Assembly (NCBI GenBank): GCA_964531285.1
Contig: CAZHDI010000031.1
Span: 1-32,989, forward strand
Direction: 5' to 3'
Length of the DNA stretch: 32,989 bases
Source: CAZHDI01 sp964531285
Lineage (GTDB): Bacteria > Pseudomonadota > Alphaproteobacteria > JAJFIK01
Below the pieces are notes generated by a model. That model searched no databases. It was not told the origin of the DNA and was given only the letters and a program-made list of their open reading frames with translations. Positions 25,602 through 32,989 of the stretch are shown here, one piece after another. Every line of letters begins with the position of its first letter. The stretch's first letter is position 1. The position numbers and the translations under genes are program-made.

Positions 25602-26867
25602 ATGACCTTCACGATGCCGCCCTTGTCCTCCCCGCTGATCCCGGAGGACATTGCCAACCCGGAAGCCTTTACCGACCCGGATGCGGTCGATGCCTTGTTC
25701 GCGCAGTTGCGCCGGGACGATCCGGTGCCGCTTGTGCGCCCGGAGCATTACCGCCCGTTCTGGCTGCTGACGAAATACCAGGACATCATGGAGGTCGAGG
25801 CCCAGCCGGAGCTGTTCCTCAGCGAGCCGCGCACCGTGCTGCTGCCCGAGATCCAGGAACAGCGCAATCTGGAGACCTTCGGCACCGTCAACGGCGTGCG
25901 GACCCTGGTCCAGATGGACAATCCGGATCATGCCGCCTATCGCGCCCTGACCGAAAGCTATTTCAAGGGCCAGAACCTGATGCGCCTCCAGGGGCAGGTC
26001 GCCGATATCGCGCGCACCTTCATCGATCATATGGCCGGGCTCGGCGGGTCGGCGGACTTCGCCAGCGATGTGGCGTTCCTTTATCCCTTGCGCGTGATCA
26101 TGCTGATTCTGGGCATTCCGCAGGAAGACGAACCGCGCATGCTCAAACTGACCCAGGAGTTGTTCGGCGGGTCGGATGAGGAGTTTCAGCGCGAGACGGA
26201 TGCGGAGGATCCGCTGGCCGAGGTGATCACCGAGTTCATCACCTTCTTCACCGCGATTACGGCGGACCGGCGCGCCAATCCGCGCGATGATCTGTCGTCG
26301 GTCATCGCCAATGGACGGATCGATGGTGCGCCCATCGGCGAGTTCGAGGCGATGTCCTATTACATCATCGCGGCGACCGCCGGCCATGACACCACAAGCG
26401 CGACAACGGCCGGCGGGATGCTGGGTCTGCTTCAGTTCCCGGACGAACTGACCAAACTCAAGGCGGATCTGTCGCTGGTGCCCAGTGCCATCGACGAATT
26501 CGTGCGCTGGGTGACGCCGGTCAAGCATTTCATGCGGACCGCGACCCAGGACTATGAGATCCGGGGCCGGACCATCCGGGCGGGCGAGTCCGTCATGCTG
26601 CATTATCAGTCGGCCAACCGGGACGAGGAGGTCTTCGACGACCCGTTCGTTCTCAAGGTCGACCGGCGGCCGAACCGGCATCTGGCATTTGGGCACGGAC
26701 CGCATATCTGTCTGGGCCGCTTTCTGGCCCTGATGGAGATGCGGGCGTTTTACAATGAGTTGATCCCCCGCCTCGATCATATCGAACTGGCCGGGCTCCC
26801 GGAATTCTCCCAATCCTATTTCGTCAGCGGTCTGAAGCACCTGCCGGTCCGCTACCGGATGCGCTGA
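25602..26867 (+). CDS. Cytochrome P450 monooxygenase (bacterial class I type)
   Basis: A 421-residue soluble P450 that inserts one oxygen atom from O2 into an organic substrate, using electrons from a ferredoxin and reductase not encoded in this window. The I-helix motif ATAGHDTTSAT (AGHDTT at 260-265) holds the acid-alcohol pair. EFVRW at 299-303 is the ExxR motif of the K helix. FGHGPHICLG at 363-372 is the heme loop, with the thiolate Cys370. The N-terminus has no membrane anchor. The ATG at 25602 has GGAGAGG seven bases upstream; the frame is open further upstream, but that part overlaps the MFS gene and is not P450-like. The sequence resembles the CYP groups that hydroxylate terpenoids or steroid side chains, but the CYP family cannot be assigned by eye. 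Confidence 0.95.
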   Translation: MTFTMPPLSSPLIPEDIANPEAFTDPDAVDALFAQLRRDDPVPLVRPEHYRPFWLLTKYQDIMEVEAQPELFLSEPRTVLLPEIQEQRNLETFGTVNGVRTLVQMDNPDHAAYRALTESYFKGQNLMRLQGQVADIARTFIDHMAGLGGSADFASDVAFLYPLRVIMLILGIPQEDEPRMLKLTQELFGGSDEEFQRETDAEDPLAEVITEFITFFTAITADRRANPRDDLSSVIANGRIDGAPIGEFEAMSYYIIAATAGHDTTSATTAGGMLGLLQFPDELTKLKADLSLVPSAIDEFVRWVTPVKHFMRTATQDYEIRGRTIRAGESVMLHYQSANRDEEVFDDPFVLKVDRRPNRHLAFGHGPHICLGRFLALMEMRAFYNELIPRLDHIELAGLPEFSQSYFVSGLKHLPVRYRMR

Positions 26868-26971
26868 GCCGCCTTTCCGGGGCCGGGGCCCCGGTTTGGG
26901 TCCGGCCCGCTCTCGCCGTACACTGGCTCCTCGCGAATCACGCCGGGGGCGACAGCAAGGCGAGGATGACG

Positions 26972-28480
26972 ATGGACTTCATGAGCATGGATCTGCTGAT
27001 CGCGGCAGCGTTGGGCCTTTTGGCCGGCGGGGCCTTGGGCGCGCTTTTGATGAGCGGGCGCGGCGCGGCGGCGCGGGCGGGCCTTCAGGGCGAGCTTGAT
27101 GAGGTGCGCCGGCGGGTTGCCGAGGCGCATACCGCGCTCAAAGTGGCCGAGAACGACCGCGATCATTTCAAGGCGGCAGGCGACCAGCGGGTCGATGAGA
27201 TCGCCGAGTTGCGCCGGACCGAGGCCGCCATGCGCGGCCAGCTGGCCGAAGCCGACCGGACCATCACCGAGGCCAAGACGGCGCTGACCAAGGAGCGCCA
27301 GGCGCACGAAGAAAAGATCCGTGAGCTGACCGGTGTGCGTGAGGGGATCGAAAAGAACCTTGCCGTCCTCGCCAACGATCTTCTGGAGAAAAACGCCGAC
27401 GGCTTCATGAAGCGCGCCAAGGAGTTTTTTGAAGGCCAGAACAAGCAGAGCAAGGAGAGCGTCGAGACCCTGGTCAAACCGATCGGCGAGGCGCTCAAGA
27501 CCTATCAGGACAAGCTCGGCGAGATGGAACAGGCCCGCAAGACCGACGAGGGCGCCATCAAACAGGAACTCAAACAGCTTGCCGAGACCCATCTGCGGCT
27601 CAATGTCACCACGTCGAATCTCGTGAATGCGCTGCGCTCGGCGCCCAAGACCCGCGGGCGTTGGGGCGAGCAGCAGCTCAAAACCGTGCTCGAAATGGCC
27701 GGCATGATGGAGTATGTCGATTTCCTGACCGAATATTCCGTGGACGGTGAAGAGGGGCGCAAGCTGCGGCCCGATGTGGTCCTGCGTCTTCCCGGCGGGC
27801 GCCAGATCGTCGTCGATGCCAAGACGCCCATGTCGGCCTATCTCGATGCGGTTGAAGCCGTCGATGAAGAGACCCGCGAGGCTAAGCTCAAGCTTCATAC
27901 CCAGCAGATGCGCACCCATGCCCAGCAATTGGGCTCCAAACAGTATTGGGATTTGCTGGCCGAAGCCCCGGACTTCGTGGTGATGTTCGTGCCCGGCGAC
28001 AATCTTTATTCCGCCGCGATCGAGCGGGATCCGGATCTGTTCGAATTTGCCTATGACCGTCAGGTGATCATCGCGACACCGACGACTTTTCTCGCGCTGG
28101 CCAAGGCGATTGCGTTCGGCTGGCGCCAGGAGCGGGTCTCCCAGAATGCCCAGAAGGTGCTGACCGAGGGGGGCGAATTGTACAGGCGGCTTCAGGGGCT
28201 GGGCAAGAAGATGGTGTCGATGACCAAGGCGCTCGATACCACCGTGGCCCGGCACAATGATTTCGTGGCCTCGCTCGAGAGCCGGGTCCTGCCCCAGGGG
28301 CGCAAGCTGCACGAGATGGGCATTGCGACGAGCGTGGACGACATTCCCGAACTGGCCCAGGTCGAGAAACTGCCGCGCCATGCCACCGGGCGCGATCTCG
28401 ATCTATCCGAAGACGGAACGCCGGACGACGATACGCCGGAGGCGGACTCGCCGGATCTGTTGACCGGGTCTCATGGTTAG
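26972..28480 (+). CDS. rmuC: DNA recombination protein RmuC
   Basis: A 502-residue protein of the RmuC family, which limits inversions and other rearrangements between short inverted repeats and has a nuclease-like domain. It begins with a hydrophobic anchor (LLIAAALGLLAGGALGALLM), continues with a long coiled coil at about residues 30-220, then the conserved domain with TRGRWGEQQLKTVLEMAGM, PDVVLRLPGGRQIVVDAKTP with the restriction-endonuclease-like Asp and Lys, and FVPGDNLYSAAIERDPDLFE. The acidic tail is not conserved. The ATG at 26972 has GAGG six bases upstream; the ATG at 26966 directly abuts that site and is less likely. The gene ends six bases from the convergent glycerate kinase stop. 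Confidence 0.95.
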   Translation: MDFMSMDLLIAAALGLLAGGALGALLMSGRGAAARAGLQGELDEVRRRVAEAHTALKVAENDRDHFKAAGDQRVDEIAELRRTEAAMRGQLAEADRTITEAKTALTKERQAHEEKIRELTGVREGIEKNLAVLANDLLEKNADGFMKRAKEFFEGQNKQSKESVETLVKPIGEALKTYQDKLGEMEQARKTDEGAIKQELKQLAETHLRLNVTTSNLVNALRSAPKTRGRWGEQQLKTVLEMAGMMEYVDFLTEYSVDGEEGRKLRPDVVLRLPGGRQIVVDAKTPMSAYLDAVEAVDEETREAKLKLHTQQMRTHAQQLGSKQYWDLLAEAPDFVVMFVPGDNLYSAAIERDPDLFEFAYDRQVIIATPTTFLALAKAIAFGWRQERVSQNAQKVLTEGGELYRRLQGLGKKMVSMTKALDTTVARHNDFVASLESRVLPQGRKLHEMGIATSVDDIPELAQVEKLPRHATGRDLDLSEDGTPDDDTPEADSPDLLTGSHG

Positions 28481-28486
28481 GATGCG

Positions 28487-29761
28487 TCAGCGCGCCTGAC
28501 CGTCAACCAGGATCACGCGGAAATCGTTCACATTGGTGCCGGTGACGCCGGTGATCAGCGCATCACCGAGGCGGGCCAGCACAGTCCCGCTGTCGCGCGC
28601 TTTGAGCACGGTCCTGACGGTATAGCCGGCGGCCCGCGCCCGGGCGAGAGTGCCGGGACCCACCAGGGCCCCCGCATGGTCCTGGGTGCCGACGCTGACG
28701 CCATCCTTGCCGTCGGTGTCGGCGGCCAGCACATGAATGCCGCGATGCCCATCGACCGCCTCGGCAACGGTCAGGGCGTAATGCTGGTTCGGACCGCCGG
28801 CGCCGGCGCGCTCGGGCACCTGAATCGTCAGTTCACCTCCAGAGAGCAGCGCCACACGTTCTCCGCGTTGGGCGTGTCCAAGCGCAATCTCGGCATGGGC
28901 ACGGGCGACGGTTTCGGCATCGCCCTCGATGGTCTCGCTGAGCATGATGGGCTTGAAGGCGGCGCGGGAAACCTCCAGCGCGGCGGCTTCGAGCAGACGC
29001 CGGGCACTGACGATCACCGAATACCGGCTGCCGGCCAGGCAGGGGTCGTCCGGGAACACGGTTTCATTGGCCGGATCGCTCAGGGCCTGCTTGATCGTAT
29101 CGACCACCGGCACGGTGTAGCGGTCGAGGACGGCGCGGGCATCGGCCAAGGTCGTCGCGTCGCCGACGGTTGGGCCGGAGCCGATATCGCTGGGCCCGTC
29201 GCCGACCACATCCGACACCGCCAGCGTGATGACCCGGGCCGGGGCGGCCCTTTGGGCGAGCCGCCCGCCCTTGATGCGCGACAGGTGCCGGCGCACGCAA
29301 TTGATGTCGCCGATGGGCGCGCCGGAGCGCAGCATATGGGTGGTCAAGGCCTGGATGTCGCTCAGCGCCAGGCCGTCGGCAGGGGCGCTCATCAATGACG
29401 ATGAGCCGCCCGACAGCAAAACCAAAAGAGTATCATCCGGCCCCAGACGGTCGGCCATGGCGAGTGCCGCTTCACCGCCGCGGACCGATCCGGCACCCGG
29501 CACGGGGTGTTCGGCCCGAATGTGCTCGAAACCTTCCGGTGCCGGCGCATCGGCATGACAGATCACAAGGCCGTCCACGATGCTCGGCAGGGCTTCGGAT
29601 GCGGCTCGGGCCATGGCATTGCCGGCTTTACCGACGCTGAGCACATGCACCGTCGGCAGAAAATCCGCTGCCAGAGCGCGCTTGAGAGCGGGCCCGGGCT
29701 GGCAGGCCGTCACCGCCGCCTCGAACAGGCGGATCAACAGCGCGCGGGCCGCGGGGTCCAT
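28487..29761 (-). CDS. Glycerate 2-kinase (DUF4147/MOFRL family)
   Basis: A 424-residue cytoplasmic enzyme that phosphorylates D-glycerate to 2-phosphoglycerate; members have also been called hydroxypyruvate reductase (TtuD). Motifs in order are SVGKAGNAMA near 42, AEHPVPGAGS near 83, LSGGSSSLMS at 116-125, NCVRRHLSRIKGGRLA near 154, SDVVGDGPSDIGSGP at 183-197, then the MOFRL domain with LSGGELTIQV near 306, LAADTDGKDG near 345 and TGTNVNDF at the end. It is the last gene of a minus-strand run and starts 16 bases after the VOC gene. The ATG at 29761 lacks a good ribosome-binding site, so translation may depend on the upstream gene. Its place beside aldolase- and dehydratase-like genes fits glyoxylate or serine carbon flow to 2-phosphoglycerate. 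Confidence 0.93.
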   Translation of the reverse strand: MDPAARALLIRLFEAAVTACQPGPALKRALAADFLPTVHVLSVGKAGNAMARAASEALPSIVDGLVICHADAPAPEGFEHIRAEHPVPGAGSVRGGEAALAMADRLGPDDTLLVLLSGGSSSLMSAPADGLALSDIQALTTHMLRSGAPIGDINCVRRHLSRIKGGRLAQRAAPARVITLAVSDVVGDGPSDIGSGPTVGDATTLADARAVLDRYTVPVVDTIKQALSDPANETVFPDDPCLAGSRYSVIVSARRLLEAAALEVSRAAFKPIMLSETIEGDAETVARAHAEIALGHAQRGERVALLSGGELTIQVPERAGAGGPNQHYALTVAEAVDGHRGIHVLAADTDGKDGVSVGTQDHAGALVGPGTLARARAAGYTVRTVLKARDSGTVLARLGDALITGVTGTNVNDFRVILVDGQAR

Positions 29762-29777
29762 ACTGTGGGCGGGGGCA

Positions 29778-30227
29778 TCATACCGCAAAGATTTGCTCCT
29801 CCCGGCGGAAGGCCTTGAATTCGAGCGCATTGCCGCTGGGGTCGGCGACAAACAGGGTCGCCTGTTCGCCCGGCTGGCCGCGGAAGCGCACATAAGGCTC
29901 GATGATAAACGCGGCGTTCTGATGTTTCAGCCGGGCGGCCAGATGCTCCCAAGCCTCCCAGTCGAGGATCAGGCCGAAATGGCGGGCCGGGACCGCATGG
30001 CCGTCGACCACGCTATGGGTTTCGCAGGCGACATCCTCCGGTGCCAGATGGGCGACGATCTGATGGCCATGGAGGTCGAAATCGACCCAGGTCTCGGCGC
30101 TGCGGCCTTCCGGACAGCCCAGCACGCCGCCATAAAAGGCGCGGGCTTCGGCGATGTCGCGCACCGGAAAGGCCAGATGAAAGCGGGGGCGGGGCGGCAT
30201 GGCGCCCGGTTGGGACTCGGCACTCAT
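29778..30227 (-). CDS. VOC-family (glyoxalase/dioxygenase fold) protein
   Basis: A 149-residue protein with the paired beta-alpha-beta-beta-beta modules of the vicinal-oxygen-chelate superfamily. RFHLAFPVRDIAEARAFYGGVLGC is the first module with a candidate metal His; HGHQIVAHLA, RHFGLILD and the final FVADPSGNALEFKAF supply the other usual ligand positions, including the terminal Glu. Members include glyoxalase I, extradiol dioxygenases, epimerases and fosfomycin or bleomycin resistance proteins; the subtype cannot be told here. The ATG overlaps the stop of the aldolase-like gene as ATGA (30224-30227), so the two are translationally coupled. That suggests it handles a metabolite of the same pathway. 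Confidence 0.88.
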   Translation of the reverse strand: MSAESQPGAMPPRPRFHLAFPVRDIAEARAFYGGVLGCPEGRSAETWVDFDLHGHQIVAHLAPEDVACETHSVVDGHAVPARHFGLILDWEAWEHLAARLKHQNAAFIIEPYVRFRGQPGEQATLFVADPSGNALEFKAFRREEQIFAV

Positions 30228-31342
30228 TGGGATCTGCCTCGTGCATCGATGGGCCACAGGGCGACAAGCGTATCACCGCGCACGCAGTGATAGACGTCAT
30301 AAAGATTGACCGTGGGGTCGCAATGGGGCGCCATGCAGGCAATCAGATGGCCAAGCGGGACGGCGCGCGCGTCTTCCGGCCGGTCCGGATCGGCGGTTAT
30401 CGTGCCGATGGTCCGCATGGTCGCCAAAAGGGCTTCATCCGAGGGCGGAGCGCCGCGGCTGGCCGGAGCACCGCCGAATACCACCGCGCCATGCTCGTCG
30501 CCCTGATAGACATATCCGGCACCCTCCGGAGCGCCGCCCGCAATGGCTGGTAGAGGGCCGTCGGTGGCGAACGCCTTGAAGCCGGCATCGGTGGTCACGA
30601 AGGTCTTCTGATTGCGGCTGATCACGCGGGTGTAGACGAACAGGGCGGGTTCGAAATCCGGCTTGCCGCTTTCGTCTTCGATGGCGCCGTATTCGCGGTC
30701 CATGAAGATGTAAGAGCCGCCCTGAATCTCGGTGATCACCCCGCAGGCCGCATCCGTGACAAAGGTGCCGGTGCCGCCGCCGGTCACGACGGGGCAGGGG
30801 ATCCCACGCGCCGCGAGGCTCTCCACGACACCGGCGACCGATCGCCAAACGGCGTCCAGTTCGCCGCGCCGCAGCGCCGCGTCGTGAATATGCTGAAGAT
30901 GGCCCTGATACGCCTGAAGCCCGCCAAAGGTCAGATGCTTGGCGTCCCGCACCCGGGCCGCGAGGTCCGCGGCTTCGTGGAGACGCGCGCCGGTCCGATG
31001 CTGGCCGACATCGAGATCGATCAGCACACGCAGGGTCTGTCCGGCCCCGGCGGCGGCCGCATCGAGTGCATCGACGGCTTCCGGATCATCGGCCACGACC
31101 GCAAGGCTGGGGATGACCGCGTTGAGGGCCGTCAGGCGGGCCAAAGGCCGGGCGCCGACCACNNNNNNNNNNNNNNNNNNNNNNNNNNNNNNNNNNNNNN
31201 NNNNNNNNNNNNNNNNNNNNNNNNNNNNNNNNNNNNNNNNNNNNNNNNNNNNNNNNNNNNNNGGCGTATCGAGGAGGCGGCGTCCGCCCGCCACCCCGAC
31301 AAGATCCGCATTGGCCGTGATGCCTGTCTGACTGCCTGTCAT
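30224..31342 (-). CDS. D-threonine aldolase / beta-hydroxyaspartate aldolase-like PLP enzyme, interrupted by an assembly gap
   Basis: A fold-type III PLP enzyme (alanine racemase N-terminal barrel plus D-serine dehydratase-like C-terminal domain). After the gap come VVGARPLARL, VLIDLDVGQHRTGA, LTFGGLQAYQGHLQH, VVTGGGTGTF, EIQGGSYIFMD, DEHGAVVF and APHCDPTVNLYD with the usual His/Cys metal ligands. Relatives cleave or form D-threonine or (2R,3S)-beta-hydroxyaspartate, or dehydrate D-serine. The N run at 31163-31262 removes the PLP-lysine region. Relatives have about 76 residues between LDTP and the NEVVG segment, while the gap allows 33, so about 230 bases are really missing. GGGAGGGGG precedes the ATG at 31342. 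It lies 22 bases after the dehydratase-like gene and overlaps the VOC gene by four bases. Confidence 0.87.
   Translation of the reverse strand: MTGSQTGITANADLVGVAGGRRLLDTXXXXXXXXXXXXXXXXXXXXXXXXXXXXXXXXXXVVGARPLARLTALNAVIPSLAVVADDPEAVDALDAAAAGAGQTLRVLIDLDVGQHRTGARLHEAADLAARVRDAKHLTFGGLQAYQGHLQHIHDAALRRGELDAVWRSVAGVVESLAARGIPCPVVTGGGTGTFVTDAACGVITEIQGGSYIFMDREYGAIEDESGKPDFEPALFVYTRVISRNQKTFVTTDAGFKAFATDGPLPAIAGGAPEGAGYVYQGDEHGAVVFGGAPASRGAPPSDEALLATMRTIGTITADPDRPEDARAVPLGHLIACMAPHCDPTVNLYDVYHCVRGDTLVALWPIDARGRSQ
31163..31262. other. Assembly gap (100 N)
   Basis: Exactly 100 N inside the aldolase-like gene. Family comparison from memory suggests the true missing stretch is about 230 bases, so the number is a placeholder. 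The frame continues across it only by chance. Confidence 0.95.
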
Positions 31343-31364
31343 CCGTCCCCCTCCCAATGGCGCG

Positions 31365-32366
31365 TTATTGTGAGGCAGGCGGCGCCAGCGTCAAGGCGCG
31401 GGCGAACAGATCCGGATCGACATTCCCGCCGCTGAGGATCACGACGACCGTCTTGCCGGCGACATCGACCTGACCGTCGAGGAGGGCCGCGAGCGCCACC
31501 GCGCCGCCCGGTTCCAGCACCAGTTTGAGATGCAGGAAGGCGAAGGCCATGGCCCGGAGCGCCTGCTCGTCGCTGACCGTCTCAATCCGGGCGATCAGGC
31601 GGCGGTTGATCGCGAAGGTCAGCTCCCCCGGCGGCGCGGACTGAAGGGCGTCGCAGATCGAGCGGGCCTCGGGCGGATTGGTTTCCATCCGGCCCGATTG
31701 AAGCGACCGGCGGGTGTCGTCGAAGGCCTCGGGTTCCACCCCGTAAATGGCGCAAGCCGGAAACGCCTGGCTGAGCGCGAGCGAGACCCCGGCCAGCAAT
31801 CCGCCTCCGGAGCACGGGCACAGAGCCACATCCGCCGCCAGATCCGCGTCCGCCAGATCGGCTGTTATTTCAAGGCCCGCTGTCCCCTGACCGGCGATCG
31901 TCGGCGCATAATCGTAGGGCGGGATAATGGTCAGGTTGCGGTCCAGCGCGATGGCCCGGCCAATGTCCTCGCGCGACTGCGTATAGCGGTCATAAGTCAC
32001 CACCTCGGCGCCCAAGGCGCGGGTGGCCTCCAGTTTGAGGCGCGGCGCATCTTTCGGCATGACGATCACCGCCGTGGTGCCGAGCCGCCGGGCGGCGTTG
32101 GCGACCGCCTGGGCGTGATTGCCGGACGACCAGGCGAGCACGCCCCGGGCCAGAACCAGCGGGTCCAGGCTGGTCAGGGCATTGGCGGCGCCGCGGAACT
32201 TGAACGATCCGGTTTCCTGAAGACATTCGGGTTTCAAGAGCACACGGGCGCCGGTCATGGCATCGAGCCGCGCGCTGGAGATCAGCGGTGTGCGGATGGC
32301 ATAGGGGGCGATACGCGCCGCGGCGGCCTCGATCTGGCTGAACGTCACCGGCAGTCCATCGACCAT
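31365..32366 (-). CDS. Threonine/hydroxyaspartate dehydratase-like PLP enzyme
   Basis: A 333-residue fold-type II PLP enzyme that removes water and ammonia from a beta-hydroxy amino acid. ETGSFKFRGA holds the PLP-binding Lys56; SSGNHAQA (about 80-87) clamps the cofactor, CSGGGLLAG (186-193) binds its phosphate, and LSGGNVD closes the site. EPEAFDD at 211-217 keeps the Glu and Asp spacing of the Mg site known from serine racemase-like dehydratases. There is no ACT regulatory domain, unlike biosynthetic IlvA. Candidates are catabolic threonine/serine dehydratase or threo-3-hydroxyaspartate dehydratase (BhcB-like); the latter is favoured by the aldolase-like gene 22 bases downstream. AAGGAG about ten bases upstream supports the ATG. 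It starts 15 bases after the rimO stop. Confidence 0.9.
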   Translation of the reverse strand: MVDGLPVTFSQIEAAAARIAPYAIRTPLISSARLDAMTGARVLLKPECLQETGSFKFRGAANALTSLDPLVLARGVLAWSSGNHAQAVANAARRLGTTAVIVMPKDAPRLKLEATRALGAEVVTYDRYTQSREDIGRAIALDRNLTIIPPYDYAPTIAGQGTAGLEITADLADADLAADVALCPCSGGGLLAGVSLALSQAFPACAIYGVEPEAFDDTRRSLQSGRMETNPPEARSICDALQSAPPGELTFAINRRLIARIETVSDEQALRAMAFAFLHLKLVLEPGGAVALAALLDGQVDVAGKTVVVILSGGNVDPDLFARALTLAPPASQ

Positions 32367-32381
32367 AGTGCGTTGTCTCCT

Positions 32382-32989
32382 TCAGGCGCCGTCGCGTTCG
32401 GCCCACAGATCGTATTCATCCGCCTGGGTGATCCGGACCGGGACGATATCGCCGGGTGCCAAGCCGGTATCGCCGTTGAGGAAGACACTGCCGTCGATCT
32501 CGGGCGCGTCGCCCTTGGAGCGGGCAAGAGCGCCTTCCTCGTCCACTTCATCGATGATGACATCCATGGTGCGGCCGATCTTGGCGGCGAGGCGGTCCCG
32601 GCTGATGGCCTGCTGGGCCGCCATGAATGCATGGTAGCGCTCGTCCTTGACGGCTTCCGGCACGGCGCCGTCGAGGGCGTTGGCCTTGGCACCTTCCACG
32701 GGTTCGTATTTGAAGCAGCCGGCGCGGTCGATTTGCGCGTCGCGCATGAAGTCGAGCAAGGCCTCGAAATCCGCGTCCGTTTCGCCAGGAAAGCCGACAA
32801 TGAAGGTCGAGCGCAGGGTGAGGTCGGGGCAGAGGCGGCGCCAGCCGGCGATCCGCTCCAGGAGTTTTTCGTGATCCGCCGGGCGGCGCATGGCCTTGAG
32901 GACCGTCGGGCTGGCGTGCTGAAAGGGAATGTCGAGATAGGGCAGGATCTTGCCCTCGGACATCAGCGGGATGACCTTGTCCACATGGG
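32382..32989 (-). CDS. rimO: Ribosomal protein S12 methylthiotransferase RimO, 3' part (5' end outside window)
   Basis: The visible 202 residues are the C-terminal half of a radical-SAM methylthiotransferase that modifies an aspartate of ribosomal protein S12. LPYLDIPFQHASPTVLKAM, RSTFIVGFPGETDADFEALLDFM and AGCFKYEPVEGAKANAL are characteristic, and the end (DAPEIDGSVFLNGD, then PGDIVPVRITQADEYDLWAE) is the TRAM domain; the SKGDAPEIDG form points to RimO rather than MiaB. The CxxxCxxC cluster motif must lie beyond the right edge. The frame is open to the last base, so the GTG at 32984 is internal. The dehydratase-like gene follows after 15 bases and may share the transcript. Confidence 0.93.
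   Translation of the reverse strand, partial: HVDKVIPLMSEGKILPYLDIPFQHASPTVLKAMRRPADHEKLLERIAGWRRLCPDLTLRSTFIVGFPGETDADFEALLDFMRDAQIDRAGCFKYEPVEGAKANALDGAVPEAVKDERYHAFMAAQQAISRDRLAAKIGRTMDVIIDEVDEEGALARSKGDAPEIDGSVFLNGDTGLAPGDIVPVRITQADEYDLWAERDGA

Noticed and set aside
31365..32366. Biosynthetic threonine deaminase (ilvA)
   Set aside because: The protein ends after the catalytic domain, without the C-terminal regulatory domain, and lies beside an aldolase-like gene rather than ilv genes.

Overview
The window reads as a chromosomal segment of a GC-rich alphaproteobacterium-like genome. The evidence is the codon bias, the gene families (SYLF protein, squalene-hopene cyclase, spinster-type MFS, cytochrome P450, Old Yellow Enzyme) and the housekeeping genes glnA, gpmA, rmuC and rimO. 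No finer taxonomic placement is safe. Two runs of exactly 100 N (20893-20992 and 31163-31262) mark it as a gapped draft or metagenome scaffold. I saw no rRNA, tRNA, CRISPR, insertion sequence or prophage signal.

Layout. (1) 1-5899: the 3' part of glnA with a strong terminator, gpmA, a secreted amidohydrolase, a SYLF lipid-binding protein and an aldehyde dehydrogenase. (2) 5980-11211: squalene-hopene cyclase with an unusual N-terminal extension, divergent from an emrA/emrB-like efflux pair whose reading frames overlap. (3) 11224-23862, all on the minus strand, in transcription order: an Old Yellow Enzyme, two unrecognised envelope proteins, a single-chain biotin-dependent acyl-CoA carboxylase, an epoxide-hydrolase-like alpha/beta hydrolase, an acyl-CoA synthetase, a HisD paralogue, and a HAD hydrolase fused to two degenerate HisB-like (IGPD) domains. 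(4) 24127-28480, plus strand: a spinster-type MFS, a P450 and rmuC. (5) 28487-32989, minus strand: the rimO 3' part, a threonine-dehydratase-like enzyme, a D-threonine-aldolase-like enzyme (damaged by an N gap), a VOC protein and glycerate 2-kinase, tightly packed.

How the genes may work together. The Old Yellow Enzyme, P450, epoxide-hydrolase-like protein, CoA ligase, acyl-CoA carboxylase and MFS look like parts of a catabolic repertoire for hydrophobic or cyclic carbon sources; this is inference from families. The last block resembles the aldolase/dehydratase core of the beta-hydroxyaspartate route of glyoxylate assimilation, here next to glycerate kinase.

The best candidate for an undescribed system is the pair at 11224-14477. 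A HisD family member that has lost three active-site positions of E. coli HisD sits 11 bp upstream of a HAD-IGPD-IGPD fusion in which each HisB-like repeat appears to keep only part of the metal-binding signature. This looks like a pathway built from histidine-biosynthesis folds for another purpose.
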